From Entrophospora sp. SA101 (taxonomy: Eukaryota; Glomeromycota; Glomeromycetes; Entrophosporales; Entrophosporaceae), in contig CAUDNR010001136.1 in the NCBI GenBank assembly GCA_958430865.1, positions 1 to 64,000 of the forward strand: a DNA stretch of 64,000 nucleotides. Direction: 5' to 3'. Shown in pieces: positions 52,701 to 64,000 of the stretch; position 1 is the stretch's first letter; each line of letters begins with the position of its first letter. The translations under genes were made by a program, and so were the position numbers. The notes beneath the pieces are model-generated. The model did no database searches and was not told the origin of the DNA. It saw only the letters and a list, made by a program, of their open reading frames with translations.

Positions 52701-53776
52701 CCGTTAGTGTTTTACCACAATTAATCGAACCATCCTCAAATAATACCACAGCAATTTCTGATAGGATCACTTTTGCACCTGGTACTTACACATCATCTAA
52801 ATCAAATACTGCACCTAACTCTTCGGCACGTTTTACTCATGGTCGTAGTACCTCTACAAGTGCTACATCCTATCCAATAAATATAAATTCTGTTAATAAT
52901 CATTATTATAACAATAACAATAACAATGGTATTAGTGGTGGTAATAATAATAATATTAATAGTATTAATAATAGTAATAATACAAGGACAGACGATTTCA
53001 ACTTTCCACCTTCATCATCACCACATACACCTTTGCCTGGTGGAACTGCTGATTCATGGATTCGCCCTGTATATCTTAAAGGTTTATTTAGCGTAGCAAC
53101 GACTTCCACAAAACCACCGTCAATAATTCGACAAGATCTTATTAAAGTTCTTGAAAGAATTGGTGTGAAATGGAGAGAAGGTCGCGGGGGTTTTGAATGT
53201 GTTCACATTCCAAGTATTGATTTAAAATCAGTAATCACAACTAATTATGGTGGAAATAATAGTAATAATGGCATTGGAAAAAACGATAATCCCTATATTA
53301 CCACAAATTATAGTGGTGGAGGCGGCATTAATACAACTAGTCATCACCATACACATTTTAATCGTCATGAGCGAAGAGGTAGTCTTTCTTCAGGAAATTC
53401 AGGTGCATCCACTTCATCATCAACATCCTACAAAGATAGTTACGCACAAGGTCAAGATCTTCAGTTTTCTGCAGATGGAGAAGTTAGACTTTCGTTATCT
53501 TCTAACGCGGGAGCTACAAATCAATTAGGTTACATTAATCCCATTATTGGTAGTGGTGGTAGTGGTGGTGGCGCTGTCGTTAATGTGGGTGGTGTTGCTG
53601 GAAATGGTTACTCAGCTTCTGCAAATGTATCGGATTTAGTTGTTAGATTTGAAATATTCATTGTTAAAGTACCATTATTGCTTGGTGTACATGGTTTACA
53701 ATTTCGTAGAGTTGCTGGTGATCCATGGCAATATAAAAATATGTGTTCAAAAATTTTAGGAGAATTAAAATTGTAG
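49775..53776 (+). CDS. KIN1: KIN1/PAR-1/MARK family Ser/Thr kinase
   Basis: Polarity and exocytosis kinase of the cell cortex. Exons 49775-50332, 50487-50775, 50956-50988, 51073-51375 and 51486-53776 join in phase to give 1157 residues. A Gln/His-rich N-terminus (CAA/CAG repeats) covers about residues 1-115. The kinase domain runs about 160-425: [20 protein letters not shown], the HRD motif followed by [14 protein letters not shown], and the KIN1-type T-loop [15 protein letters not shown]; then [11 protein letters not shown]. The long linker is Ser/Asn/Gly-rich with many RRxS-type sites. The last 40 residues are a KA1 membrane-binding domain ([20 protein letters not shown], ending [11 protein letters not shown]). 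Exon 3 is only 33 nt and encodes the HRD region. Confidence 0.96.
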
Positions 53777-53987
53777 AACAATTCATTCATTCATATAATA
53801 ATAGTTATTATTATTTGCATATAATGAATGTCTTTGCCAACTTTGACAATTTTTATATTTATATTAATGTATATATATAATTTATATTAATAATATACTT
53901 GTTGTAATGCTTCTTTCATCCAAATATTTTTATGTGCTAATATTAAAATTTGTAAATATTTTTATATTATATATCTCCTAATATTAT

Positions 53988-55619
53988 TTAATTTGTTATA
54001 TTTGAACTTTCAGAAGAAGGATTTGATTTTTCTAGTGCATTATCATTTAATGCATCATTCATTTCATCAAATGCTGCAAAATGTCTCTGTTGAAGTAATT
54101 TAATATCTTCAAACACTAAATTATAAATGTTTGTATTATTGTTTATAGATTTGAAGTGTTAGAGTGTTAGAGCATGTGTGTATAAAATGTGCAAATCACA
54201 TTAATGATTATAATAATAATTCATGATAAATAGATAATGAGTTAGTTACCTTTATTAGCATAATTTGTGTCTTTGATGTATACTTTTTGTAAGAAATCAA
54301 TCATTGCACCAGTACTAACAGCACACTCTTCAACTGGCAATGTATCATAATATGAATGATTTATTTCAAATGGATTTTCTGGTGCTATATTAAGACTTAA
54401 TGTTATAACTTCTTCTATAATGTCCCATAATTTTATATCTGTTTTTTTTTAATGGATAATTAATTAATTAATAGATGTACAAACAGATTTATAAATTGAT
54501 TAATGAATTAATGGTAAATATGCCTTGAGTTTTCCAATTTGCTATTGTGTCAAGTTTCAGTGGATTATCAGTTTCTAGTTTCTGATCATCTTCAATTTGA
54601 ATTAAATTTTTATGATTTGATCTTAACTGTCAACACATATGAAAAAAACAACAAATAAACATATGTTATTACAATAACAATACAAAAAGTAAAATATTAT
54701 GATAATATTATTACCCAAACATATGGACATTTGTATCTAGCATATCCAGCTATAAGAAATACAATATTTGATTCATCCTAAACAATATAATTATGCAGCT
54801 TATAATGATTAGATAATAAATTATATATAATTATATTTATAATCAACATTATTATAATGATTACTTTTGATAGATCATTATCTAGTGGACTGGATGGTGA
54901 TGATATTAAATTAAGTATATCAGCTCCATTACTTAATCTACAATAAGTAATTAATCAAATAATCAAATAATAATCAAATTAACCTGATTAATAATTAATG
55001 AATTATTGATTTTAAAAAAAAGCATCTTACGTTCTACGTGTTTTTGGTGAAAATAATGCATCACGACTATAAATACAATTGATTTAATCAAAAAATAAAA
55101 TAGGAGAAGAAAATATGGAGCATTTTAAGACAAAGAAAACTACTGAATTACTGGACGATAAAAAAATATAAATAAAAAATTTAAAAAGAAAAAAAAACTT
55201 ACTGTGATTTTGCAAGTGACAAAGAATTATATTTTATTCTGCTACTTTCATATATTGTAGAACTTGTTTTTTCATTTCCATCAACAATGCTACTACCATT
55301 AGTACTCTGATGAACTATATAAACCCTTAATAAAAGTTCTTCTCTACCTCTTAAATATAACTCAAAACGTTTAAATCCCTTTTTTAATTTTTTAAAAAAT
55401 TTAACAATTGCAGCATATTTTCAATGTTTTAGTCATTTTAAAAATTGGAATTGGAATTTGATTTTTTTTTTTTTTTTTTTAGAAAAAAACCTTTAAACAA
55501 CCAACTGCAAGGCAATCTAAAAGAAATGCTGATAGTCGTATACTCTCTGACTTTATGCCTACTCCTTGATTACCGCCGCCACCACCACCAACACCAACAG
55601 TAGTAGTACCGGCTATCAT
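53988..55619 (-). CDS. Unrecognised eight-exon gene
   Basis: Not recognised. Exons 55619-55491, 55378-55203, 55066-55031, 54937-54865, 54777-54715, 54626-54524, 54438-54250 and 54115-53988 join in phase to give 298 residues. Seven introns kept in frame argue strongly for a real gene. Visible text: a Gly run near the start (VGVGGGGGNQGVG), IRLSAFLLDCLAVGCLKGFK, RFELYLRGREELLLRVYIV, FLIAGYARYKCPYVW, IKLWDIIEEVITLSLNIAPE, and a C-terminus rich in acidic and Gln residues. It looks largely helical, with no membrane segment or signal peptide. The sixth intron begins with GC rather than GT. Convergent with KIN1; its 5' end faces the 5S gene. Confidence 0.7.
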
Positions 55620-55731
55620 TATTATGTTAACAAAGTTTTTAAAAAAAATTAATGATTTACGTATTTTTATTACTTATCAGTTTTAAATAAAAATTAATTA
55701 TTTAAATTATATGATTTCAACATCTCTAATA

Positions 55732-55847
55732 GTTACGGCCATACATAGTGAAAACCACCGGAACCCGTCTGATCTCCGAAGTTAAACCACTAATGGCCCA
55801 GTCAGTACTATGGTTGGGGACAACATGGGAATACTGGGTGCCGTAAC
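55732..55847 (+). rRNA. rrn5: 5S ribosomal RNA
   Basis: About 116 nt, from GTTACGGCCATACATAGTG to GGGTGCCGTAAC; the two ends pair to form helix I. The internal promoter parts are visible: box A (GAAGTTAAACCACT), then TGGTTGGGGACAACATGGGA (box C region). It is followed at once by a run of ten Ts, the RNA polymerase III terminator. A single dispersed gene is not within an rDNA repeat here. Confidence 0.95.
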
Positions 55848-55858
55848 TTTTTTTTTTT
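55848..55858 (+). terminator. Pol III T-run terminator of 5S rRNA
   Basis: An uninterrupted T-run directly after the 3' end of the 5S gene. Confidence 0.85.
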
Positions 55859-56883
55859 ATAATATTTTATATCATTCTTCTACTCGGAAATTCTTGACAA
55901 GCTAACTAATCCAATTTTACATTAACGCGCAAGAAAGTTTTAAATGATTTAATTACATTTTTTGGGAATGGTTAAAAAAATAAAATCTAATATCACCATA
56001 TATGAAATGTTGTTAATGATTAAAAATTTTTCATTTTAATATCAATTAATTGATTTAAAGAAATAAAAGATCGCAATTTTTTTTTTGATAAATTTATAAT
56101 GTAAATTTTTGTTTTACTTAAGGAATGGAAAAACCTCAAGTGGGTGTACGCTGCGACATAGTGAACATTATGTCTCGAAGAATTACAATTCAAATTTAAC
56201 GTCGATAATGCAAATCACATTGCACTCATTCATGTTTAACACTTCTTAAGAACATTTTTGTTCAATTTATTATTTCTAAGCGAAAAAATACAAGCAGGAG
56301 AGAAAAATCCAAATAAAATTTTTACAAGCAATATTAAAAAAAAAATCATGTTGTTATTTTACAATTGCAAAACAAAATCCAAACCAATATCAATATTATA
56401 AAAAAATTCAAATTTCAAGCGCTCTGTGGCAGTAGATGCAATATATAGAACAAGAAATTTTATATTAAAATATTCATTTGCCAAAATCTAGATCCATTGT
56501 TGACATAGATAATCATATTTCTCAAATTTTATTTTGTCATGTGGTTTATAATAGTATTTTTTTTGAAATATCTGTGGGTCAAAATTTGAAATTCACGCGC
56601 GTGAATTTCAAATTCAATTTTGACAAGTCATAAATTGATTCAATAATAGCCTTATTCTTTGTACATAAAAGATGTATAAAATTCATAAAATTCTTTTTAT
56701 TTTTTTATTTATCATAATATAAATTTTTTTAAATATGAAAATTCAAAAAAAACCTAAATACATATAGATGTTTGTTTATACAAATTTTTTGTAATCAAAT
56801 AGGTGTTAGAAAAATAAATAAAAAAATAAAAATAAAAAATGTCAAAGGCATCTATTAATAGACTTTGACATATTAAAATATAT
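55859..56883. other. AT-rich region before the scaffold gap
   Basis: About 1 kb with no gene. Contains the 32-bp palindrome listed separately. The last 60 bp before the gap continue a minus-strand frame only through the Ns, which is not evidence of coding. Confidence 0.6.
56583..56614. repeat. Perfect 32-bp palindrome
   Basis: AATTTGAAATTCACGC is followed directly by its reverse complement GCGTGAATTTCAAATT, with no spacer. An outer GTCAAA...TTTGAC pair extends it imperfectly. It contains the alternating CGCGCG-like core ACGCGCGT. Confidence 0.95.
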
Positions 56884-56893
56884 NNNNNNNNNN
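56884..56893. other. Assembly gap (10 N)
   Basis: Ten consecutive N bases; the sequence after it is the second copy of 1922-9038. Confidence 1.
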
Positions 56894-57707
56894 AATATTG
56901 TAACAAGATTATTTTTCTTCCAAATGTTTCTGCTTTTTATTGGATAATAATACACTTTCATTTTGCTTTCATTTATTATTTTTCTTTCTTCTTGATAAAT
57001 TTCATAAGTAATCTTTTCTTTTCTTAGATAAGCTTCAAGCGTTAGAGTATCATTTATTTTGAAAATATAAGGAGCAATTTTTTCACCTTGTTCTTTCTTC
57101 AAAATACTTCTGATAGTACTATAATTCTTGGGTTCCATATTAGATCTGATGTAAATTAATTTCATATTATTATTTTTACATAAAGAGGAATAGTTCTATA
57201 TATCATTTAAGATAACAAATGAGACATTATAAAACTAATTGTGATGATAAAACTAAATTTTGATCCCTGAAATTTTTGGCAATACCAATGTTCACTTTGT
57301 CTGGTTTAGTTACAGTAAGCTTCAAGTGTCTGAGTATCATTTATTTTGAAAATATAAGAGGCAATTTTTTTACTTTGTTCCTTTTTTAAAATACTTCTGA
57401 TAATACTATAATTTTTGGGTTACATAGTAGATGAGTTTCATATTAATTATTTTATCACTTAACAAAATGGGACATTATAAAACTCTTAATTATGATCACG
57501 TTACAAATGACTAAATTTTGATCCCTGAAATTCTTGGTAATACAAATGTTCACTTTGTTGCAATATGCCCCATATAATGATTATCTTTTACTTTATTATC
57601 ATCTCAATCTATTTATTATTGGAAATTCTTTCTTTCAATATAAATATTTTTTTATTCCTATTTGTTTTTTTATATTTTTATCGTATATATATCGAAAATA
57701 CTTGAAG

Positions 57708-57926
57708 ATGGTGCCAACCACAATCAATCCTATAGCAGTTTCTCAAAACACCACAGTGATAGTTCACCCTTTAGTCTTGTTGTCAGTTGTTGATCACTAT
57801 AATCGAGTTGCAAAGAATACAAAAAAACGAGTGGTTGGAGTTTTGTTGGGCCAAAATAATGGTAAAACCGTTAATGTTGCTAATAGTTTTGCTGGTAAGA
57901 ATAATTGATTTGGATTTCGTTGTTGA

Positions 57927-57959
<33 letters not shown>

Positions 57960-59139
57960 CATTATTATTAAATTGTTTGAATTTATTGATCGAGTCTGAT
58001 TGATTGATTCGTTGGTTGATTCATTCATTTTGTAGTTCCGTTTGAAGAAGACGAAAGAGATCTGTCAGTTTGGTTTTTGGACCATAATTATGTAGAAGCT
58101 ATGAATGATATGTTTAAAAAAGTTAATGGTATGAAGATGATAATAATTAATAATAATAAATTTAATCTACTATTGACCATTACCATCATTCATTTATCAT
58201 TATTTATTCGTTAATTTATTAGCCAGAGAAAAGATGATTGGATGGTACCATAGTGGACCTAAACTTCGTGCATCAGATTTGGAAATTAATGAATTGTTTA
58301 AAAGGTATACACCAAATCCTGTTTTGGTTATTGTGGACGTTAAACCTAAAGATATTGGTATACCAACTGATGCTTACTTTGCCATTGAAGAGATTAAAGA
58401 TGTAGGGGGTTTTTTTTTAATTAGCATGATCATTATCATAATAATAAAATCAATGATTATTATTTATTTATTTATTTTACTATTAATTATTATTTATTTA
58501 TTTATTTATTTATTTATCGATCGATTAATCAATCAATCGATATAATAATTGTAGGATGGCACAGCGACCACAAAAACTTTTATGCACGTTCCTTCACAAA
58601 TCGAAGCTGAAGAAGCCGAGGAAATAGGAGTAGAACATCTTTTACGTGATATAAAAGATAATGCAGTTGGAACTCTTTCCACACGCGTGACAGATCAACT
58701 AAACTCATTGAAGGGTCTACAATCAAGATTGGAGGAGATCCGTGATTATTTACAAAAGGTAGTTAACGGTACTTTGCCCATCAATCACCAAATCCTTTAT
58801 AATCTTCAAGACATCTTTAATCTATTACCAAATTTAAACATCACTGAAATGGTCAAGGCATTTTCGGTTAAAACAAATGATCAACTGTTGGTTATATATT
58901 TGTCATCATTGGTTCGTGCTGTAATTGCATTACATAATCTGATTAATAATAAAATTGAGAATTTGAAAGGTGAGAGTATTCAACCAGAAGAAGAGGAGAA
59001 AAAGGAAGAAAATAAAATAAAGGATTCATCAAAAGATGTAAAGGAAAATAATAATGGTGCTGGTGGTAGTGGTGGTGGTGGTAATGGTGTTGAAAATAAT
59101 AATAACAATACAAAAGAAAATAAAGAAAACAAAAAATAA
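57708..59139 (+). CDS. RPN8: RPN8, second copy
   Basis: Apparently identical to the gene at 2746-4177, offset 54962: exons 57708-57894, 58036-58128, 58223-58401 and 58555-59139. The same intron microsatellites are present at the same lengths. Proteasome lid subunit, non-catalytic MPN domain. Probably the same locus assembled twice. Confidence 0.9.
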
Positions 59140-59355
59140 AGATTTCGGTTAATTTATTATAATTTTTATAGAGAAAAAAATATATACATCAATATGTAAT
59201 TGTAGAAAATCATTATAATAATGTGTTGAAATAAAATTAATTGATCTACACCCCTGTTTCCAAAATTTACAAACTATAATGATATTTTATGAGTTTTTTA
59301 AAGACTAGAATTTTTAACAAAAAATAAATAGCGCTGTGTAGGTAGATATAATATA

Positions 59356-60012
59356 ATGACGAGGAAAAATAAAAAGAATAATGAGCCGTCCGTGGCTAAT
59401 AACTCGAACAAGAGTGGTGGTGGTGGAGTCAATAATTATACTAGTAATAACAACAATTATAAAGGCAGCAACAACAATAACAATAACAATAATTATAATA
59501 ATGCTAATACAAAAAGTAAATAATTTTTATTTTGGAGAATTTTCTTGAGAGAAGAAGAACTCATGTTAATTGCTTTTGATTATTTAGACAGTAGAAAATA
59601 CATGAATAACAACGAATCGTCTAAATATAACAATAATTGGAATTCGATAAAAGATTCAAGGATAATATCATCAGCTGAGGATAACGAGAAACTAGCAAGA
59701 AGAACACAAAGATTTAATAATAGCAAAAAAGAACCAAAAGGCATGTCAGATGTCGATATGTTCTTGATTGCTATTGTATGCACTTGGAATGTTTCTAAAT
59801 TTATTGAAAACAATTCCACAAAAACAACACTTGATCCCTCTAATAATGATAATACCATCACCGAAACAACTAACAATAATATGAAACGTATGAAAGCATA
59901 CGACTTCTTTATAGATCGTGAACCACCTGTGTGTTTTAGTGAATTATATTCAATTAATGAAGATCAACTCTGTGAGGAATTGGAGGAACGTTTAAATATT
60001 GGGAAAATATGA
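59356..60012 (+). CDS. N-rich protein of unknown function, second copy
   Basis: Same as 4394-5050 with offset 54962, including the doubtful 36-nt intron (59516-59551). No difference seen. Function unknown. Confidence 0.5.
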
Positions 60013-60473
60013 TTTTTAGCTTGAGGAAAAAAAAGGTAATCAAATCTCCTTGCCTTTTTTATATTTCTTTCTTTGTGATATGCATAAAATGTGTTTGTTT
60101 TTCACATATATTCTCTTTATACTTTACATAGATAATAAAAAACTTTTTTTTTTTTTGTAAATAATATAGATTCGTGTTAGAAATTAATAATAATTTTATC
60201 AATATAATAATCTATGGCAAGATTTAACATAGTAGAGAAAAAAATGTTTTTACTGTTAATAATAATAATGTTTTTACTGTTAATAATAATAATGTTTTTA
60301 CTGTTAATAATAATAATACATACAATCATTATATATATATACATAATACATATATATTTATTTATTTATAGCAAAACAAAATGTTAATAAAAAATTATTC
60401 TTTACTTTTATCCACTCATATACATACATACATACATACATGATTCTTACCAACCCATCAAAATCATTAGATT

Positions 60474-61939
60474 TTAATACATTAATCCAACTTCGCCAAT
60501 TCCAATTTCAATCAAATCATAATTATTGACATTTCCACCTACCGCCCTATTTATTGGAATTACTTCCCACATTCCATCACGCGCTCTTCGTACACAACAC
60601 ATTATAACAGCTTGACTATTGTTTGCATTGTCAAATGTACATTTTACCAATTCTTTGTCAGGTGTAGCCTCATCATACATTTTGAAATTTTTTGAAGGAA
60701 AATTGCTAATTGTTGGTGCCAAGTATGATGAAAGTATAAAATAAAGTTGGGTTACTTCTGGTGGTAATTGATCAAGCTTTGCAGTGATTCTTTGATGGCC
60801 TATTTTTTTGTGGCGATGATGGTGATTATGATGATGATGATGATAATAATAATTGTTGTTACTATTCATTTAACACACGCACGCACACACGTGTGTGTGT
60901 GTATATATATACATATACCGTACATACAATGTGTTATTACCTTTTTTATTAGTTCCATCCATGACATCTCCAGAATGCTTCATGTGAGGAAATTTAGGAT
61001 AAAAAACCGAAGCATAATCATATTTTTTCCAAAGAGCAACACCTGCATAAACCAAACAAGTTCCATCCAAATAATCAGTGGCACCACTTGTTGGATAGTC
61101 CCAGAACAAATCAAATGTCAAATTCTTGATCGCTTCTGCTTTTGAAATGCTATAAAGAACCACAATTAGTTGTATTAAACTACCAGGCACTACACCGAAA
61201 TCTGATAATGTGCTCTGTCTCGAATCAGTATAATCCTTTACCAAAAAAAAATTATATACAACAATCATGATTATCATTTTTTAATGATGATGACAATAAT
61301 AATAATAATAATAACAATAATAATAATAATATATTTTTTTAAAAAAATTAAATATACAATCGAACGTCTAATTTTATTTTTTACCTGCAATTCTTTTCCA
61401 TTAAAAATCAATTTTTGTTTCATAGGGTCAACTTTGAATTCATTTTTAATCAAACCTCGTAAAGCGACAATGGTCTTTATATCTTTGATTTGGAATGTAC
61501 GTTTTGTCCCATCCAAAGAAGCTATGTAAATAACTCCTGCCGCTGCTGCACCTTGAGAATTATCAGACGGTTGATTTGTTGGTACTACGCTGCCAATGCT
61601 ATCGATATCAACCTTAAAAGGTGCTTTATCCCATGCTAAGCTTATAGCTTTTAATTCCTCGGGTCCAAGTTTTTGATCACATTCTGGACAATTTTGTTTG
61701 GGTCCTACATTTAATTGAGTTATTAAACACTTCAAGTATGAAGCAATGATTATTTGATTGTTTGATTAGAGAAAAAAAAAAAGTTGAATGTTTATTTTGG
61801 TTTGTTTTGCTTTAAAATTTATAAATAACAAATAACGTACCCTCAAACAAAAAGAAGTAACGTGTTGACAACGTTCAGTAATTGTAGACGAAAAAAACTC
61901 CTTGGAAAGTTTTTCGATTTTGCATTTTGAGCATTTCAT
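60474..61939 (-). CDS. RING-like/Ubl/TerD fusion, second copy
   Basis: Same as 5512-6977 with offset 54962: exons 61939-61841, 61729-61385, 61235-60941 and 60799-60474. All zinc-motif Cys and His, the ubiquitin-like domain and the TerD domain are retained. No difference seen. Confidence 0.85.
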
Positions 61940-62411
61940 TTTGTTTTTTCTAATGAATTAATATTATATATATTCCAAGAAAACTAAAATTATTTTTCCT
62001 TAAATTTGATCGGTTAATTTTAATCTAGAAAGTGTAATATAATATAAAGGAAAAAAATAATTAACAATGAACCCGATTGATTATTAATATTAAAAAAAAG
62101 TGAACATTTTTAAAATGCATACATATTGTTTAATAATTTATAGTGATCTACGCAAAGCATCAAAAATTGTTCTCAAATTTTGAATTTTTTCGGTTTTTAT
62201 AGCTTCTTTTATATTAAGTTTTATTTTTTATGTTTAACAATGTTTCGAATATGGAAAAAAGGTGCCTAAAACTGGTCGTTCCATTCATTATTATTATCCA
62301 AAATCTATTGGATGATTACTTTTAATAAGTAAATAGATAGCACGTGTAATTGTGGGAAATTTAATCTAAAGATTTTGGAAAATCTTTTTTTTTTTTTTTT
62401 ATAATAAAAAT

Positions 62412-63255
62412 ATGAATTCTATCACATCGACATTAAGAAGACAATTTATCTTTCTTACAAGGTCTAATAATTCATTAATCAGAATTAACTGCGGCGGAAT
62501 TACCAATCAAATAAAATCAATTGCAACAATTCAACGTCAAAAGCCAATTTTATTTCAAAATTATCACTTTTCAAAAAATCCTTACCAAAATCAACAATCA
62601 TATTCGACCATATCAAATAATCAAGAACAAGATGCGCCAAAAGAAACAAAAGGAGAAGATAATCCAGAAATAGATTCAAAAGATAAATCTACGTCAGAAA
62701 TCGAACAAAAAGATAAACAGATAGCTGAACTCAAGGTTATTATTTAAAAAAAAAAATCAATTGAATTATCCTCACTTTTTTCCAAAAATGATCCTTACGA
62801 TTATGATTATGTAGGACAGTTATTTACGATGCTTGGCTGAAATGGAGAATTTACGAGTAAGAACCAGACGAGAAATAGATCAAAAATCAGATTTTGCAAT
62901 ACAAAAATTTGCCACCGATGTACTCAACACACTTGATAATTTAAGATTGGCACTAAATTCTGTACCGCCAGAATTACGTACCAACACCGAGAACAGTGCA
63001 CTTGTAAGTTTATACTCGGGTCTTTCATTAACTGAATCAGAATTGTTTGCAACCTTGAAAAGATATGGTATAGAAGAGATTAATCCCATAGGGGAAAAAT
63101 TTGATCCAAATATACATGAGGCAGTATATCAGGAAGTTGTGCCTGGTAAAGAGGTTGGGACTGTTTCAAATGTACAGAAAGTTGGATATATTTTGAAAGG
63201 TAGAATTATTAGGCCGTCACAAGTTTTCGTAGTTAAAGAAGAAGAAGGAGAATAG
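62412..63255 (+). CDS. MGE1: Mitochondrial GrpE, second copy
   Basis: Same as 7450-8293 with offset 54962: exons 62412-62735 and 62815-63255. Same presequence and GrpE core. No difference seen. Confidence 0.9.
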
Positions 63256-63666
63256 ACATTTGATTGGGATTTAAAGTATTTCTTTTTATCCTATCAGAGT
63301 TGATCGCTTTTTTAATTGATTTTTCTTTTGACAATAAATTTATTAATATCACTACGATTATAACTTGGTTAAATGATTCTCTCTCTCATTTTGATTTCCC
63401 TCGTCAAGAATTCAAAATAAACAAATCTATTGCTTGATTGGATTGATTGAATTTAAAAATATTTATAAAGGTTTTTTTATTTTTGTTATACATTATATAC
63501 ATCAAACCTATTATGATGAGTTGAATCCCAAGATGATGAAAGTTTATCTTTTTTTCTGAACTCTTTTGCCCAACACCTAAATAACTTTTTTTTTTTTAAA
63601 AAAATTAAAAAGAGATTAAAATTATCATCTAATTTATTAAATATTAATAATTATATATAATTATTT

Positions 63667-64000
63667 TTATATTGTTATTTCACTTACACAAAAAAATTTT
63701 CTTATTATATACATTAATCTTCTATGCCATGGATTTGAATAATAAGGTCTTCTCCAAGGATTCTCGTCATATTCATCTTCGTAGTGTACATTGGTATAAT
63801 ATCCAATTTGTTGTCGATGACTTAAATATTCAACTGTTGACATGTCCATTAAATCTAAAAGTATATTTGCAAAATAACATATAAATAAGCCTATATCTTA
63901 TAAAAATATGCATATAATCGTATAGAGTACTTACAAAGTCTCAAATGAAAGAATAATAAATATCCAACAAATAATGCAACAACTGAACTTAGAAATATTA
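63667..64000 (-). CDS. DHHC palmitoyltransferase, second copy, partial
   Basis: The 3' end of the gene at 8705-10295, cut by the window edge. The last exon is 63854-63667; the preceding exon starts beyond the window and ends at 63935. Only the final membrane segment, the TTxE-like motif and the Tyr/Trp-rich tail are included; the catalytic DHHC exons lie outside. Confidence 0.85.

Larger units (their letters stand above)
56894..64000. repeat. Copy 2 of the repeat of over 7 kb
   Basis: Matches 1922-9038. The first 155 bases or so differ by substitutions and a net 10-base length change; from about 57049 onward no difference was seen. A minus-strand frame (57165-56894), with MEPKNYSTIRSILKKE and LEAYLRKEKITYEIYQEE, is open here but broken in copy 1. 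The copy runs off the window. Intergenic stretches are as described for copy 1. Confidence 0.95.

Noticed and set aside
56842..56893. Minus-strand frame running through the Ns
   Set aside because: Continuity across unknown bases is not evidence; only the part right of the gap is meaningful.

Overview
The window reads as nuclear DNA from a very AT-rich filamentous fungus. The best fit is Mucoromycota, probably a Glomeromycotina (arbuscular mycorrhizal, Rhizophagus-like) species; this is inference from gene content and style. The support is: many short GT-AG introns (plus two likely GC-AG introns), poly-Asn and poly-Gln tracts, fungal-type proteins (a PH-CRIB-kinase PAK, a KIN1 kinase, an Mso1-like protein), a dispersed single 5S rRNA gene, and many decayed transposons. 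A run of 10 Ns shows it is a draft scaffold. All exon models were built by hand from splice consensus, reading phase and protein-family similarity.

Layout. 1-2745: TAATTA-rich repeats, a nonsense-interrupted Cys-rich/coiled-coil relic and a dispersed repeat. 2746-11463: compact gene block with RPN8 (+), an unrecognised N-rich protein (+), a RING-like/ubiquitin-like/TerD fusion (-), mitochondrial GrpE (+), a DHHC palmitoyltransferase (-) and Mog1 (-). 11464-18506: gene-poor, degraded repeats. 18507-31712: TIM13 (-), GPN1 (+), an LMBR1-like membrane protein (+), a PPR protein (-) and a Cla4/PAK kinase (-). 31713-37059: repeats, including a decayed Fanzor (eukaryotic TnpB-like) gene and a decayed DDE transposase. 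37060-39573: dual-specificity phosphatase (+) and Ran (-). 39574-43072: tandem array, a truncated Tc1/mariner element and two MITE-like inverted-repeat elements. 43073-55847: Mso1-like (+), GPATCH1-like (+), PTPA (-), KIN1/MARK kinase (+), an unrecognised 8-exon gene (-) and 5S rRNA (+). 55848-56883: AT-rich with a 32-bp perfect palindrome. 56884-56893: gap. 56894-64000: second copy of 1922-9038.

The genes are mostly unrelated housekeeping loci. Shared themes are the Ran system (Ran and its regulator Mog1), protein quality control (RPN8, GrpE, TIM13, the RING-Ubl-TerD protein), polarity and secretion signalling (Cla4/PAK, KIN1, Mso1-like) and phosphatase control (PTPA, DSP). They form no operon-like system.

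The most unusual contents are the Fanzor relic, which still shows all three RuvC motifs; the RING-Ubl-TerD fusion; the near-exact repeat of more than 7 kb beginning at a scaffold gap, which is more likely an assembly artefact than biology; and several small inverted-repeat elements.
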